Origin: Trachelipus rathkii
Lineage: Eukaryota > Arthropoda > Malacostraca > Isopoda > Trachelipodidae
Reading direction: 5' to 3'
Assembly (NCBI GenBank): GCA_015478945.1
Contig: JABUQX010032405.1
Location: 1-57,500, forward strand
DNA length: 57,500 nt
The translations under genes were made by a program, and so were the position numbers. Below the pieces are notes generated by a model. That model was not told the DNA's origin. It saw only the letters and a program-made list of their open reading frames with translations, and searched no databases. Within the stretch, counting starts at the first letter, position 1. Each line of letters opens with the position of its first letter. Positions 1 through 12,859 of the stretch are shown here, piece by piece.

Positions 1-534
1 GGTCTGTGATAGTGGAATGGTTGAGAACCGCTGGCATAGAGTATATATATTTTAAATGCAGGACAGAATTTTGGTCAGAAAGGATGTCTATAAGACAAAC
101 TCTTAATTTATAGTAATACATTTTATTCGGAAAGCAATAAAGCAAATGATCACATTGGCTACATATCCGAAAGATATGGAAGATGCGTAATTTTTCAAAC
201 ATTTAATTAGATATACTTTAACTGACTACATATATAAATTCATTTTATGGCAGCTTGCACTTGTCACTTAAATCTAAAGGCAAAAACATTAATAACCATT
301 GCAAGTAAAGGTAGTAATAATTTTGCCTCTTTAAAGTATGGTAGGACTTAGGATTTAGAAGACCAAAGATAAAATAATATTTGAGGCTCCTCTCAATAGT
401 GCTCAAATCGTGTTGATTATAAAAACTTTGACACAGATTTACATTATTAGTCATATAAGCATGATGAGTTATGGGGAACTTTTTAATTAATGGCTAAGGG
501 CAATTTTTTTTTCATTGTTACGGTTAGCAATATT

Positions 535-910
535 ATTAATTAATATATATAATATTAATATATAATATATATATTATATTTAATTATAATATATATATAT
601 ATACACTATATTAACTATATAAATTATATATATATATATAATATTAATATTAATCTTATATTTGTTACTATAATTATTAATATATATTTTTTAATTATTC
701 CACTCATGAGTCTTAGTTATATCTTATTAATATACTACTATAAAGCTATAATTAATTTATATATATATACAAATTTAACTATATATATATATACCAATAT
801 AATTATTTGTATTCTTAATTATTAATAAATTATTATTTTATTAATTCTATTACTCAATAATAATACTTATATTATATTATCCATTTATAAATTATTAATA
901 TTATTTATAT
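535..910. repeat. Degenerate TA-rich low-complexity tract
   Basis: Runs of alternating TA are broken by AATA, TTAAT and TATTA. There is no tandem unit longer than 2-5 bases. It may be an old microsatellite or an AT-rich stretch prone to slippage. Confidence 0.8.
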
Positions 911-1239
911 ATATTCAAGAAGAGCTAGGTCAGTCTTTGCAGTATCCACTATATTAACTATACCTCCGAAGCTCTTGCGATACTTATCGCCTCTATTAGC
1001 GTCACTATATATCATTCGTCTCGGCTTGCACAGCGCATCAGTCACTACCAATCACATAATATCTCTTCATAATAGAGCCGCACTAAGCAATTAGACGTCA
1101 TAACCATTTTCTGCAGACTTATATTGCCGCGCTATGACAACAGTAGAATCAAGCATTTTCTAACACTCCTTTAAATATGTTACAAACTTAGAATAGCTAA
1201 TGGCTACTATATCTTGATAATCATTATTTAATAATAGTG

Positions 1240-1680
1240 TTAAACTTTTATATATATTTTCTATATCACTAGTATATAAATATTATAATGAATGTATTAT
1301 CATTACCTTGATTATTATATATTATATAATATATATACTAAAAAATTTATATATACATAGAGTTTATACAAATATATTTTATCTATATTAAATATAACAA
1401 ATATAATTATATATCAATTATATATTAATAATTTATATAGTTTCATATTATATATATATGTTACATATATATACTATATTATATACTATATTTACTATTA
1501 TATATATATATACCTTACTATATATATATATATATCCTATATATATATACTTATATACCTCTAACACCGCATATATAGTACCAAAATACTAACTACTAAG
1601 TCTTTATTAGCTATATATATCCTAAATAAATATACTTACTATATATATAATATATATACCTATACCTTCTATCCACTTAT
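1240..1680. repeat. TA-rich low-complexity tract
   Basis: Alternating TA runs with interspersed TATACTTA and TATACC units. Short pure runs of (TA)5-8 are separated by single C or A interruptions. Confidence 0.8.
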
Positions 1681-2875
1681 AACATTCTATACTCGCGGTC
1701 TCATTGAGCTCGTACTCAGAACGAGTAGAAGATTATAGAAATCGGCATCAGAAAGGTCTACCCTCATACGAGTCCCTTCTTTATTATCTTCCTTATTATA
1801 ACCGTGTGATTCATAGATAATAATTACTATATTGATTCTTACGATCATGTGATGAAAGGTGAGACCTGACTGGTGGCATCTTTCAACTAGGTTCACCCCG
1901 AGATAGGTTCACAGTTCGATCTATCTACTCTACTTATCTATTAAATAAACATTGGCAACTCATCGTGGTCTCGTGAATACAGCTTTATACACTTCTAAAT
2001 TCGCGCTCTCTTCTGATCACGATGCTGGACCTCTGGGGAAATATATCTTTAGGCCGATTAAGCAGACATCTCGATGGATGGACGATGGACTTGTAGATGA
2101 TCTCCAGTATACCGGTAGTCCATGTAATTACATACAACGAGAATATAATGTGTCTATATTCTTACCTTCAATATAAGCTATACGCATTAACCTCAGATAT
2201 CTCTCCGTGTTACTCATATAGTTTATCTACCATATTTTCGGTCATTTATCAATATAGAGATCTGACATCTCATCATTTCTAACTACCGCCAGCGCTCTGA
2301 AACATCGCAGAAGCACAAACGCATCTCGAATTGTCGTTTGATCACTAAAAAACTAATATGCGCGTCATATACGGTCGCTAGGTTCTGCACTAGGTCACAA
2401 CCTGTATCCAAACGTTGCATTCATGGCGCCTCTTACGTTGACGCATCAATCATAAAAATAAATATACATTATACTGGAACAGCGCTTCACATTCGCACAG
2501 TTCTATACAACTGCATAATATATATACCTCATATCTGACAAATCTATATAGGAAGTAACTTCAGTATTTATATCTACCTTTTCACTTATACACCAAGGGA
2601 TTAATTGGGCATACATACACTTCTTCTTAACATATATCTCATCTATACTATTTCTCTTATTAAATACATATATATATCTATGGGCTCATAATATTCTTCC
2701 TTTCTATACCCCTACAGCCAAAAAAACTACAGATTTCTTTGGTTAACTTATATTTATATATCAACCAATCTTACATAATACTCACACAATATATTAAACT
2801 AGGTAGAGGTGATAACGGCTACACTATTCATCACTACCATTATACTTACTTTACTCTTATCTACATTTACTTTAC

Positions 2876-2995
2876 TTCTTCCCTCACTTAACTCAATAAC
2901 TCTCAATAACTCTCTATAATCTCTCTCTATAATCTCTCTCTCCTCTTCTCTCTCTCTCCTCTCTCTTCTCTCTCTTTATATATATCTCTACTCTT
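2876..2995. repeat. CT-rich (polypyrimidine) microsatellite
   Basis: The + strand is almost pure pyrimidine from about 2905 to 2977, made of CTCT units with a few ATAAT interruptions. The block TATAATCTCTCTC occurs twice in a row before the CT run becomes continuous. It is the only large CT tract in the window. Confidence 0.85.
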
Positions 2996-3146
2996 ATTAA
3001 GACTGGGCTAACACACGCTCACATAGTTCGTAAAATGTTATAAGAAATTATAACCTCTCTAGTACGTGTATAATACACATAACTATCTTATTAACCAAAC
3101 GATGGTGCGGTTGATACACCCGCGGTTGATGTAATAATATGTCCTA

Positions 3147-3153
3147 ATCATTA

Positions 3154-3196
<43 letters not shown>

Positions 3197-3212
3197 ATAT
3201 AATAATATATAA
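3147..3212. repeat. (TA)n microsatellite
   Basis: A nearly uninterrupted TA run of about 65 bases, with ATTATAT interruptions toward its right end. Confidence 0.85.
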
Positions 3213-5510
3213 TGTTCCTTTACTATCTTCCGTAAAAAAATTCACATTCAATAAGAAATAAAGTAAATAAAAATTAATATAATTTCGAATATAAAAAAAA
3301 TAAATATATATATTCTTCAAATAATTATTCCGCTATGATAATAATAATAATACTTATATCCACAGGTTCACCATACATATTTACCTCGTCAGTGCTATAA
3401 TTAGAGGTATTTCATATTTTCTTTGAGCCCAAACTGTTATTTGCATTATAAGTAAACTTTAATTTACTGATGAATTTATGTGATGTCATATAAGCTCTCT
3501 GTCGGATTAATGACTACTGAAGCAACCAACACATACTAAATATGTAGAGTTACTATTAGTGTCAACTAATTTGTCTTGTACACTAGATATGTGGGCATTT
3601 GCACAGACCATCAAGGTTCTCTCTGCTGTACAATTTCTCATTGGTTACCCTACAATCAATTAAGCCAGAACGAACAGTTGAAACAAATACTGTGAGCGAA
3701 TACTCGGTCTTGGCCTCTATTATTCTTGTTGACTAATTACATAATTCTTTGCATACTTATATGGTGAGATTGATGTTTGTGAGTCAGTGTCATTTTTATC
3801 GTTTTTCGTATTACTTGATGAAAACATTATAATTTAGAGATTCATTGTCTCACTCTCTGCACCAAATATTAATTTATACATAACGTATCTTCATTTAATC
3901 GTTGTAGATTCATGATATCAAAATTGATATCTTTAGCTTCATAGGTTATGATATACTATTGATATAATGACTACTCGAGTAAGTAGATTCTAGTACTTTT
4001 AGACAATATATACTCAGCCTGTTGTTACTGTGAATCTGTTGGCTCTTCCAGCGCTGAAGATGTAGTAGGACATACTTTAGATCCATGGACCGATAGTTGA
4101 TTCCCCTTCTCTCGTAACAATAAGAAGCATGTCTCACATTATCGTAATTACTTCCATTCGTTAAATTGAGCAACTTTGTGTTTATGTGTAACTTGAATGT
4201 TTAGATAAGGGACTTCTTCTCACATAAATATGGGTACTGATATCGTCTATATGATCTCAATTTGAAATTGGTTAAACTTCTTTTCGACATAGTTAAAGAG
4301 TGCTTGAAATATTATACTTATTACTCAGCTATATAGACACAACATAAATATAATACTGGTTCAATTCTTAAATAGGAAACATACTCTGTACATACCTAAA
4401 TAAATTTAGAATTTAGGTTGTCCACATCAAGAAATTCTTGTGGCTAGGTTTAATTGACCATACATTAACATATATACCATCTCATGGATGGATTAATTTG
4501 TATGTGTAAATAAATAGAAATGATATATTTTCTGCTGGGGCAGTTTAAGGAAGGTTTAACACAACTATACCTTTGCATCCCGTGCTAACTTCTGTTACTG
4601 TGACATATCGGTCGCTTGCGCGAGAGTTAATGTTTATTCTAAATTCAGGAGACTAATCTACGCAATTATTTTCACCCGAGCACATGCAATTGATACGTTT
4701 CTATCGAGACATGTGGTGTGTCACAATGATCCGTAGTATATATTCTCTTTGCATATTCATTATGTTGTGTTACTCTCTGATTAATGTAAATATCTATCTA
4801 TTATTTCATATAATTACTTTTAATATTATTATAGTAGTTCATATTCATATATATAAATTATTCAAATTATTTACTATGTTGATTAAGATTATCTTTTTTA
4901 TATATAATTAAATATATATAATTTGGTAAGAATACTCATTTATTATAATTATATATCTTTATTATTCATTATATTATTATCTTGAGTGTGTGTATTATTA
5001 TTATATCATCTTTTAATTTTATTATAATATTTAATTATTATTATTTTTCTATATTATTTGCTTATGTTATAATTTCATGCATAACAAACTATTTATTTAC
5101 ATTGTTCGTGATAGTGGATTGACCAGAAGGGCGGCCATCTTATTCACATAATTACTATAATTTTTTGATTTTTTACTCAAATTTAATGCATATACTCTAA
5201 TAACATTGCATAAGCTGAGATAATAAGAGATATTTCATACTTATATAAACGGATGGTGTATCGGACAGGTATCGTAAGTAAATATTTAATATATTATTCC
5301 TTTCAAGATTATGGGTGTGTTAGTACAATATTTTGTGAGAACTTCTTTATTCGTATTATTTATTGACTAAGTATGAGTGAATCTTATGCTATACACATTA
5401 TTAATACAACAGTTATTTATTAAGGGTTACAACTATACTAATCTAAATAACTTTAAATATAATAAAATATAGTTATTTAATATTACTTATTAAGTTATTA
5501 TTATTTATTA
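3213..5510. other. AT-rich intergenic DNA, no gene seen
   Basis: Mixed AT-rich sequence with ordinary complexity up to about 4750, then lower complexity. Two short open frames, 3946-4173 on the minus strand and 4684-4911 on the plus strand, show no family motif and have the Ile, Tyr and Leu bias expected of AT-rich noncoding DNA. Confidence 0.55.
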
Positions 5511-5765
5511 TAATTATATACAATACCTATATATATACTTAATATACTATAATATATATCTTATATATAATATATAATATATATGCTACTTATACCTTAT
5601 ATATATATACTTTAATATATATATATATATATTATAATATATATACTTATAATATAATATATACTATTTACTATATAATCTAATATATAGATAATAGTTA
5701 TTGATTATTACCTAATATTATATATCTTATATAATTACTTATACTTATATACTATAATTTATATC
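5511..5765. repeat. TA-rich low-complexity tract
   Basis: TA alternation with TATATACTTA and ATAATATATA units; boundaries are gradual. Confidence 0.75.
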
Positions 5766-8215
5766 TAACTATAACATTTAATTTTGTACACCTTGGAATA
5801 ATAACATTATTATTTTCGGTCCAATCTCAAAGGTAGCACGATTTAGACTAGGATTACCCTGAGATCTGGACTAGACAATTTACTTTAAACAAACAGCACA
5901 AATCCAAATAGCAGATACAAGGAGCTTTATGCCATAAAGAAGGTATTTCAAATTGTCACAAAAAATATAGATACCAAATTCGGTATATGATGTACAAAAT
6001 TCATGAGACCCTTCACAATATCATATAGTACTAACACGTGCAGGCTCAACTTCGATAACACACTCATTTATAAAAATTTCACTTAATTAAATAAAAGAAA
6101 AATATTGATAAAATAGTTCCAATATGTAAACTAGTGACGTCAGATCCTATTATACCCCCAATCAAATAATAATTTATTATATGACAGAATGCATAGCAAA
6201 TGGCTATAACACGAAAACTTTCTTCAAAATATAAACTATTAAAATAAATACGAAATATAATATCACAGATCGATCTATAATTATAATGAAAATAATAAGT
6301 ATCATACAAGAGAATAATGTATACAAAGATAAATTATTAAGCACTAAAATATTATAAGTGTTTCACATAGTCAATAAAATATTATCCGTATTATTGATCC
6401 GATTGTTATAATACGAGTATTTTTACAAAAGAACCATGGTAAATACGTAGAGATTTAAAAATAATTAAATAAATTACAAAAATAAATAAATAAATTTTAA
6501 TCTATATATATATACTGTTAAATCCAAAAGACACAAACTAAATTCTGATTCTCCACTTTAAGATAATCTCTTTGATTGAAAAATAATTCGACTAAAAATT
6601 GTAGATTAAAAGAACAACTAACTATCAACTATAAATGAATGAATATTATGACTAGCTGCGTGTAGTCATTCAATATGTTGTGAAAAAGATATCCCATAAG
6701 GATATTTCATTCAATATATTCAATTATGAATTATTACTTTCTAAAATTAGCTTTAAACAAATAAATTAAATAAATAATAATCATATTTTATTAACAAGAG
6801 TAAAGCTAGATTAAACTTCTAATCCTAATACTTCTTAATTATAATAATAAAAATTATTTAGTCAAATTATCTAGCTAAAAAATCAGTAACAGATTTCTAT
6901 AATTCTTACAACTCTGCTAATCAAATAAATGTTCGCTTAGCAATGATCAACAAATTTAAAGTATTGCAACAACTTTAAAAGATATTTATCAATATATGAA
7001 ACTTACTGTATAATACAGGACCTCAGATACATCAGATAAATTAAGAGTAAAGAGAAACTTTTATAAAAATTATTCACAATAAAAAATAATATTTAAAAAA
7101 ACACTAATATCACCATCGATAAATAACATACATCCGAACATAAATTTCACCCATAAAATGCAATTTAATAAGAAAATAAATATACCGGATTTTTTGTCGT
7201 CGTAATATTCATACATATAAATTTTCCTGCCAGACCAACATGCAACAAACCAACCTTAAAAGAATATGGATAAATCCACCAAATGACAAAAGGACGGAAA
7301 ATGCTGAAATGTTCAGAAGAGAAACTTTACTTAAAATAAATTGAAAAATTTGAATTGAAAACAAAAATTAAACTGACATACAAATTTCAATTAAAGCTTT
7401 TAACATGGAAAAATCTACCTTCTAATTTTCACATAAGATGTTGGCCGCGAGTCTTAATTTAGGACACTTGGTTCAAATCTCACTCATAATGACAACGAAA
7501 ATAATTAAAAAAAAATATGAAAAACATCTGAAGTCTAAAAAAGAAATTTTAATATTCAAATATTAACAACTTCATTACCATGAAAAACGGTAACCTCTCG
7601 TATTAGATTCGAAAAAAGTTAGACTCGACCGTTCCAAGAATATCTGTATTAGTGAAACATCCCTAAATTTGGAACACATATTTCATACAAAATATGAGCG
7701 ACATATACCATGCCAGTTAGACAATAAATGACGTGTCAAAAATAATTCTGAATTTAATCTTATAATTTCATCCAATAATAATAAAATAATTAATAATAAA
7801 ATAATATAAATATCCATAATAATTAATCTAAAAAGGAATCAATTAATCAATAAATTATTAATAATAATAATATAATAAAATAATATTCAAATTGGATAAT
7901 AAAGACATTTTTATGAAACATTATAAATACACTATATATAATCATTTAATAAACTCTAAAAAATAATATGCATAATCAACATAATCCAATCAATTAAATT
8001 TCCAGTAATAAACAAGAATAATAATAATACTCGAAATTTGAAATGATACATTTTACCTGAAGTAGTTTATTAATGTGTCAAGAGAAAGAACAAATATTTA
8101 TAAGTTGACTTTGATAAACTTTTACATAATTAATTGCACTAATAAAATAAATATCTGTAATCATCTTAATTATATACATATTATAGAAATATTAATATCA
8201 CATATCGGCAAGTGT
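5766..8215. other. A-rich intergenic DNA, no gene seen
   Basis: The + strand is A-rich over 2.4 kb, with many AATAA and AAATAA motifs. No open frame above 80 codons and no protein motif was seen on either strand. A ten-base match to a tRNA-type B box (GGTTCAAATC near 7471) lacks a cloverleaf around it. Confidence 0.5.
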
Positions 8216-8833
8216 ACCTTATATATATTATTATAATAATATTTATATAATATATTTAAATATATATACCTAATTTATATTAAACATATATAATATATAC
8301 ATCAATTTAAGCAAATGGATTTCACTGATAATCTCATAAGGGAAATAGGTCAAAGGCAAATGGAGATATATTACTGCAGCTATTCTGTTCAGGGTTGAAA
8401 CTTCTCTCCCCACCTTTTATTTGTCCAATACACACACCACACATCACATACACATATATATATACTATTATATATATAATATATATATATATAATATAAT
8501 TTATAATATTAATATATATATATATTATATATATTATATATATAATAATATAATATATATTATATAATATAACTATATATATATAATATATATAATATAT
8601 ATATATATTATCATATATAATATATATATATAATATATTATAAAATATATATATACATAATATATAAACTATATATAATAGATATTATATATATTATATC
8701 GCTATACTATATCTACCAAAATATACATATTTCTCTATTTATGTACAATTATGCATATTTCCGTTCCTCCTTCATCTTTCAGAAATAAATATATATATTA
8801 TATATATATATATATATATACTACTATATATAT

Positions 8834-8865
<32 letters not shown>

Positions 8866-8900
8866 CTATATATTATATATATATATTACTTTATTTAATT
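8216..8900. repeat. TA-rich tract flanking the 75-bp tandem array
   Basis: Dense alternating TA occurs at about 8450-8710 and 8790-8890, with a less repetitive gap around 8711-8790. Open frames through it encode only Ile/Tyr strings and are artefacts. Confidence 0.8.
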
Positions 8901-8907
8901 TTTCTAT

Positions 8908-9465
8908 TCACTAAATACAGGGTAAAAGAAATAATTAATCTTTGTATTATGCTTTACATTGAATATAATTTTTCTCAGATAATGCAGGTAGTAGAAAATA
9001 TTATTTTTTGGGGGGGAAGAGAGGGGTATTATTGTTTAACATAGACTTAAATTTTTTTTCAGTAAATACAGGGTAGATGAAAATATATTTCTGTTTGTAT
9101 TATAGCTTTATATTGAATATAATTTTTTTTCTTCAGATAAAACAGGATAGATGAAAATATCATTTTTTTGTGGGGGGGGGGTATTATTGCTTAACATACC
9201 TTAATTTTTCTTTTCAGTAAATACAGATTAGATGAAAAACTAATTTCTTCGGGTACTATAGCTTTAAAATGAATATAATTGTTTTTTTAAATAAATACAG
9301 GGTTGATAAAAATATAAATTCTTTGAGTATTTTAGCTTCACATAGACTTTAATTTTTTTTAGTAAATACAGGGTGAGCGAAAATATAATACTTCCTGATA
9401 TTTTTGCTTTAAAGGGACTTTATTTACTTGATTTTTTTCAGTAAATACAGGGTAAATAAGAAGTT
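8908..9465. repeat. Tandem array of eight diverged units of about 75 bp
   Basis: The phrase TCAGTAAATACAGGGTAGA, or a variant, recurs with its CAG at 8918, 8985, 9069, 9143, 9224, 9298, 9369 and 9448. Spacings are 67, 84, 74, 81, 74, 71 and 79 bases. Each unit has a poly(T) run before the CAG, then a GA-AAATAT segment, then a GTATTATAGCTTTACAT-like segment. Some units also carry a poly(G) run near 9009-9016 and 9171-9180. Units differ by many small indels. No coding is preserved. The T-run followed by CAG resembles a splice acceptor, but that is a property of the repeat and there is no exon. Confidence 0.85.
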
Positions 9466-9600
9466 CGGACGATAATAATGATTGCCTAGGAATATATCTT
9501 ATTAACATATTAAACTCCTTAAAGAAATTTTAATATATTTTTAATATTTTATTTATAGTTTTATTTTAATTAAATTTGATAAATATTAATTGAACCTATT
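9466..9600. other. Short AT-rich spacer
   Basis: Sequence between the tandem array and the large TA tract. No feature seen. Confidence 0.5.
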
Positions 9601-10064
9601 ATATATATCTAAAATATAACAAAAGATACTTTTACTTAACATATATATATATATATATATATAATGATATATATATTAATATAATATATATATATAAAAT
9701 ATATAATATTGATACCATAAAATATATATATATATATATATATAATACCTATTTATAATAAATTATTTTATACTATATATATATAATATACATATAAATA
9801 CATTATATTATATACAGTATATACTATATATATATATATAGTATTATTTATATATATATTACTATTATACACTATATACCATTTATATATTCAGTTAAAT
9901 ATCCTCAATGAAACAAGCAAGATATCTACCAGGTACTAATACTAATCTTCATATTATTATTATTTATGTACACTTTATATATATTACTCATATATTATAT
10001 ATTAATTATAATATTATATATAATATATATATATATTATCTATATTTTATTTAAATATAATTAT

Positions 10065-10096
<32 letters not shown>

Positions 10097-10415
10097 ATAT
10101 ACTTAATTATACTATTAATTTATATATATATACTTATATATATATATATATTATATTCATTACTTTATTCTCAATCATTACTATTATACTATACATAAGC
10201 AAACAAGATATTAAGTATCATACTGAACTTTAATTATGACTTTATTATTATTTAGAGTGCCATCATTATATATATACATACATTATATAATTATAAGTTA
10301 ATTATATATATATCTAATAATATATATATATTTAATACATATTATATATATATATATATTATATAATATATATATATATATATATAATAAATATATAGTA
10401 TATAATATATACATA

Positions 10416-10462
<47 letters not shown>

Positions 10463-11280
10463 TTTATATATAATATATATATTATATATATATAATATAT
10501 ATATATAATATATTAATAATATACATATATATATATTAATTTTTAATATAAATTAAATATATATATATAATTAATATATTGTAATTATCTATATTATAAT
10601 ATATATTAATTTATTATAATATATATATTAAACTTTGAATCATTCTAATTTTAATTATAATTTACAAATATTAAAAATTTTGGATTTCATTCCAAAAATT
10701 GGCGAGAAATTAGCCGAGGTATATACTATTTTGTAAATATATTGTTAAGTAAAATTATTGATATTTTGGGCAGGAAAATGGAGGAAAAAGTTAATTTTTT
10801 TTCAAATTTGTTTTATAATTTTAATAATAATATGAATATACTCACTGAATATATTAGTAGTATATACATATATAACTCAATAATAACGTTATTATAAATA
10901 TATACTATATTAATACTATATATACTATATATACAGTAGTGATCTATTATATATATATATATATAGATATATATATATATATATATTATATACACAATAC
11001 TCAATATATATATAATAAATATATATAATATATACTACTAATGAGGCACTTACCCTACATATATACTATATTAGTATTAAAGCTTACAATTATATAAATA
11101 TTACCCGCTTACTCACTATAAATAATATATAATAAAACTAAAATATTCATTAATAATACTTATATTTACTATATATATATTATAAAATATATATATTATA
11201 TATATAAAATATATTAATAAACATTATATATACTTACTATATATACTTATAAAGAGTATTATATATTATAATATTTATAT
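9601..11280. repeat. Very large TA-dominated region (about 1.7 kb)
   Basis: Long TA runs occur at 9640-9760, 10066-10160, 10320-10545 and 10945-11035, with short gaps of ordinary AT-rich sequence such as 10640-10830. The purest run, around 10420-10455, is nearly all TA. It is the largest microsatellite-dominated block in the window. Self-complementarity makes hairpin or cruciform formation and assembly error likely. Confidence 0.85.
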
Positions 11281-12080
11281 TTAGAGAAAATATCGATTAT
11301 ATAAAGCTTTTGTAAGCATATAAAGGAATAAATATTTTTTACTATAATGAATGTCTTGAAAGTGATAATTATTGTTTTTCCTTGAGAGAATCCTGGAACG
11401 AAATTAATTTCTTGAATGATTATCGATGCTTAGAATTCCTGATTCATGGCCGTGTGCACTGTGAACATTCTGTAGCTATCGGCAATCACCTTCGTTTTTA
11501 ATATATATTAACTAAAGTTCATATATATGATGACCACATGCTATATTGATTATAGTATTTATATATATCACTATATTCATTTATAACTTATGATTATTTT
11601 GTGAATATAATATATCATTATATATATATTATATAATTAATTAGATTATTAATAATAAGTTAATTATAATTATATCCTTATTTAATTATATATATTATGT
11701 ATTATATATAAATATATAATTTTATGTGTAATATATTATAATAATCTATATTTTCATATTTTTATATTTCTTTTCTGTTTAATATATATTGCTTGATGAA
11801 ATACAATCTAATTGTCTTTAAGACACTCTTATCATTCGCAGAGTACCCTGTTTATTCTACTACTGCTGTATTCTATCCTGGTATTTTTGCAACCCTTGTA
11901 GTTAAAATTTAATTAAACGTGTAAATAGCACCGTTAAAGAGTTCCCCGAAGATATCGTTAAACAACAAAGCACTGACCAAAAAGCAAAGAAATCTTCAGC
12001 CACACTTCATCATGCCATATGGCTAACAAAAGCAAACAGGATATTACGATTATACATTTCTACAATCAAATATACTTTAT
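11281..12080. other. AT-rich intergenic DNA, no gene seen
   Basis: Moderate complexity at 11290-11520 and 11780-12060, AT-rich elsewhere. No open frame with a recognisable motif. Confidence 0.5.
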
Positions 12081-12127
12081 TTATAATCTTCAATATATAT
12101 ATAATTTATATATATATATATATATTA

Positions 12128-12175
<48 letters not shown>

Positions 12176-12177
12176 TA

Positions 12178-12216
<39 letters not shown>

Positions 12217-12232
12217 ATATATATATATTTTC
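12081..12232. repeat. (TA)n microsatellite
   Basis: About 150 bases of TA with ATTATAT and ATATCTATA interruptions. Confidence 0.85.
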
Positions 12233-12284
12233 TTCTTTCTTTCCTTCATTCCTTTCTTGTATGTGAGTAAGTGCGTGACATAAG

Positions 12285-12845
12285 CATTGGAAAAGAAAGC
12301 AGTAGAAGAATATGACCAAAATGCCGAAAAGAAGGCCCAGCCTTACGACCATCTCTGTACATTAATTAGTAAGAACTCGTCGTCGCATCCAGAAAATCCA
12401 CCCTAGAGTTCTAATGGGACCAGCGACGCGCGGGATTTCACACTATATAAGTCGTCAGTGTAGGGCTTCATCCCTGGCCCAGGTGGGCCACACCACTACC
12501 CCACCCTTACAACAACAACCCTCTCATTCTCTTATCATGTGCACCTTTTTCTCGCCTCTGCCACAACTCACATTTCTTCCTGCAAACTTCCTTTACTGAC
12601 TCAATCACTTTTTCTTCGGTCTCCCAACCGGCCTAATTCCCAACACACTCAACCACTATACATCGCTTAAACCAACTGATTATCATTTATCCTTTCCATA
12701 CAAACCATCTCAACGATACTTTCATTTATTTCTCGTTTCCCTTCTTTTCACACCAACAATTCTATTATGGTTTTCATTCCTTATTTTAATCATTTTTCTC
12801 ACCTAACACACCCTAAGAGTTGTTCCCTTCTGAACACAATTGAAC
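12285..12845 (-). mobile_element. LINE ORF2 C-terminal relic (copy A of the FGHVERM family)
   Basis: On the minus strand, about 12600-12725 translates in shifting frames into the C-terminal part of a non-LTR retrotransposon polyprotein. A short block ends in RPVGRPKKK, matching the GRPRKRW-type tail that follows the FGHVERM motif of a LINE family I recall as common in shrimp. The same block recurs at about 39.93-40.03 kb and 52.43-52.52 kb, also on the minus strand. The more distal part (about 12460-12500, top strand CCTGGCCCAG) is shared with copy C and is probably the 3' tail. Stops and indels show that this copy is dead. Confidence 0.6.
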
Positions 12846-12859
12846 TTTATTCTTATTCT

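Larger units (their letters stand above)
1..2875. other. AT-rich intergenic DNA, no gene seen
   Basis: No open frame has a recognisable motif or credible composition. TA-rich stretches lie at about 535-910 and 1240-1680. The part from about 1681 to 2540 has more balanced composition and short open frames on both strands, but none looks like a protein family I know. A small hairpin can form around 1708-1725, where CTCGT and ACGAG flank a short loop. Confidence 0.6.

Noticed and set aside
2097..2538. Cluster of short open frames in a balanced stretch
   Set aside because: The frames overlap each other, lack motifs and do not continue across splice-like boundaries.
7462..7490. tRNA-like B box (GGTTCAAATC)
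   Set aside because: A single ten-base match. No A box at the right distance and no cloverleaf or acceptor stem could be drawn around it.
8751..9044. Open frame of 97 codons on the plus strand
   Set aside because: It runs through (TA)n and gives Ile/Tyr strings, then enters the 75-bp tandem array. There is no coding signal.
8908..9465. Series of small exons with acceptor sites
   Set aside because: The acceptor-like phrases belong to a tandem repeat, the intervening frames are not open, and no donor sites recur.
12019..12270. Open frame of 83 codons on the plus strand
   Set aside because: A translation of a TA microsatellite.
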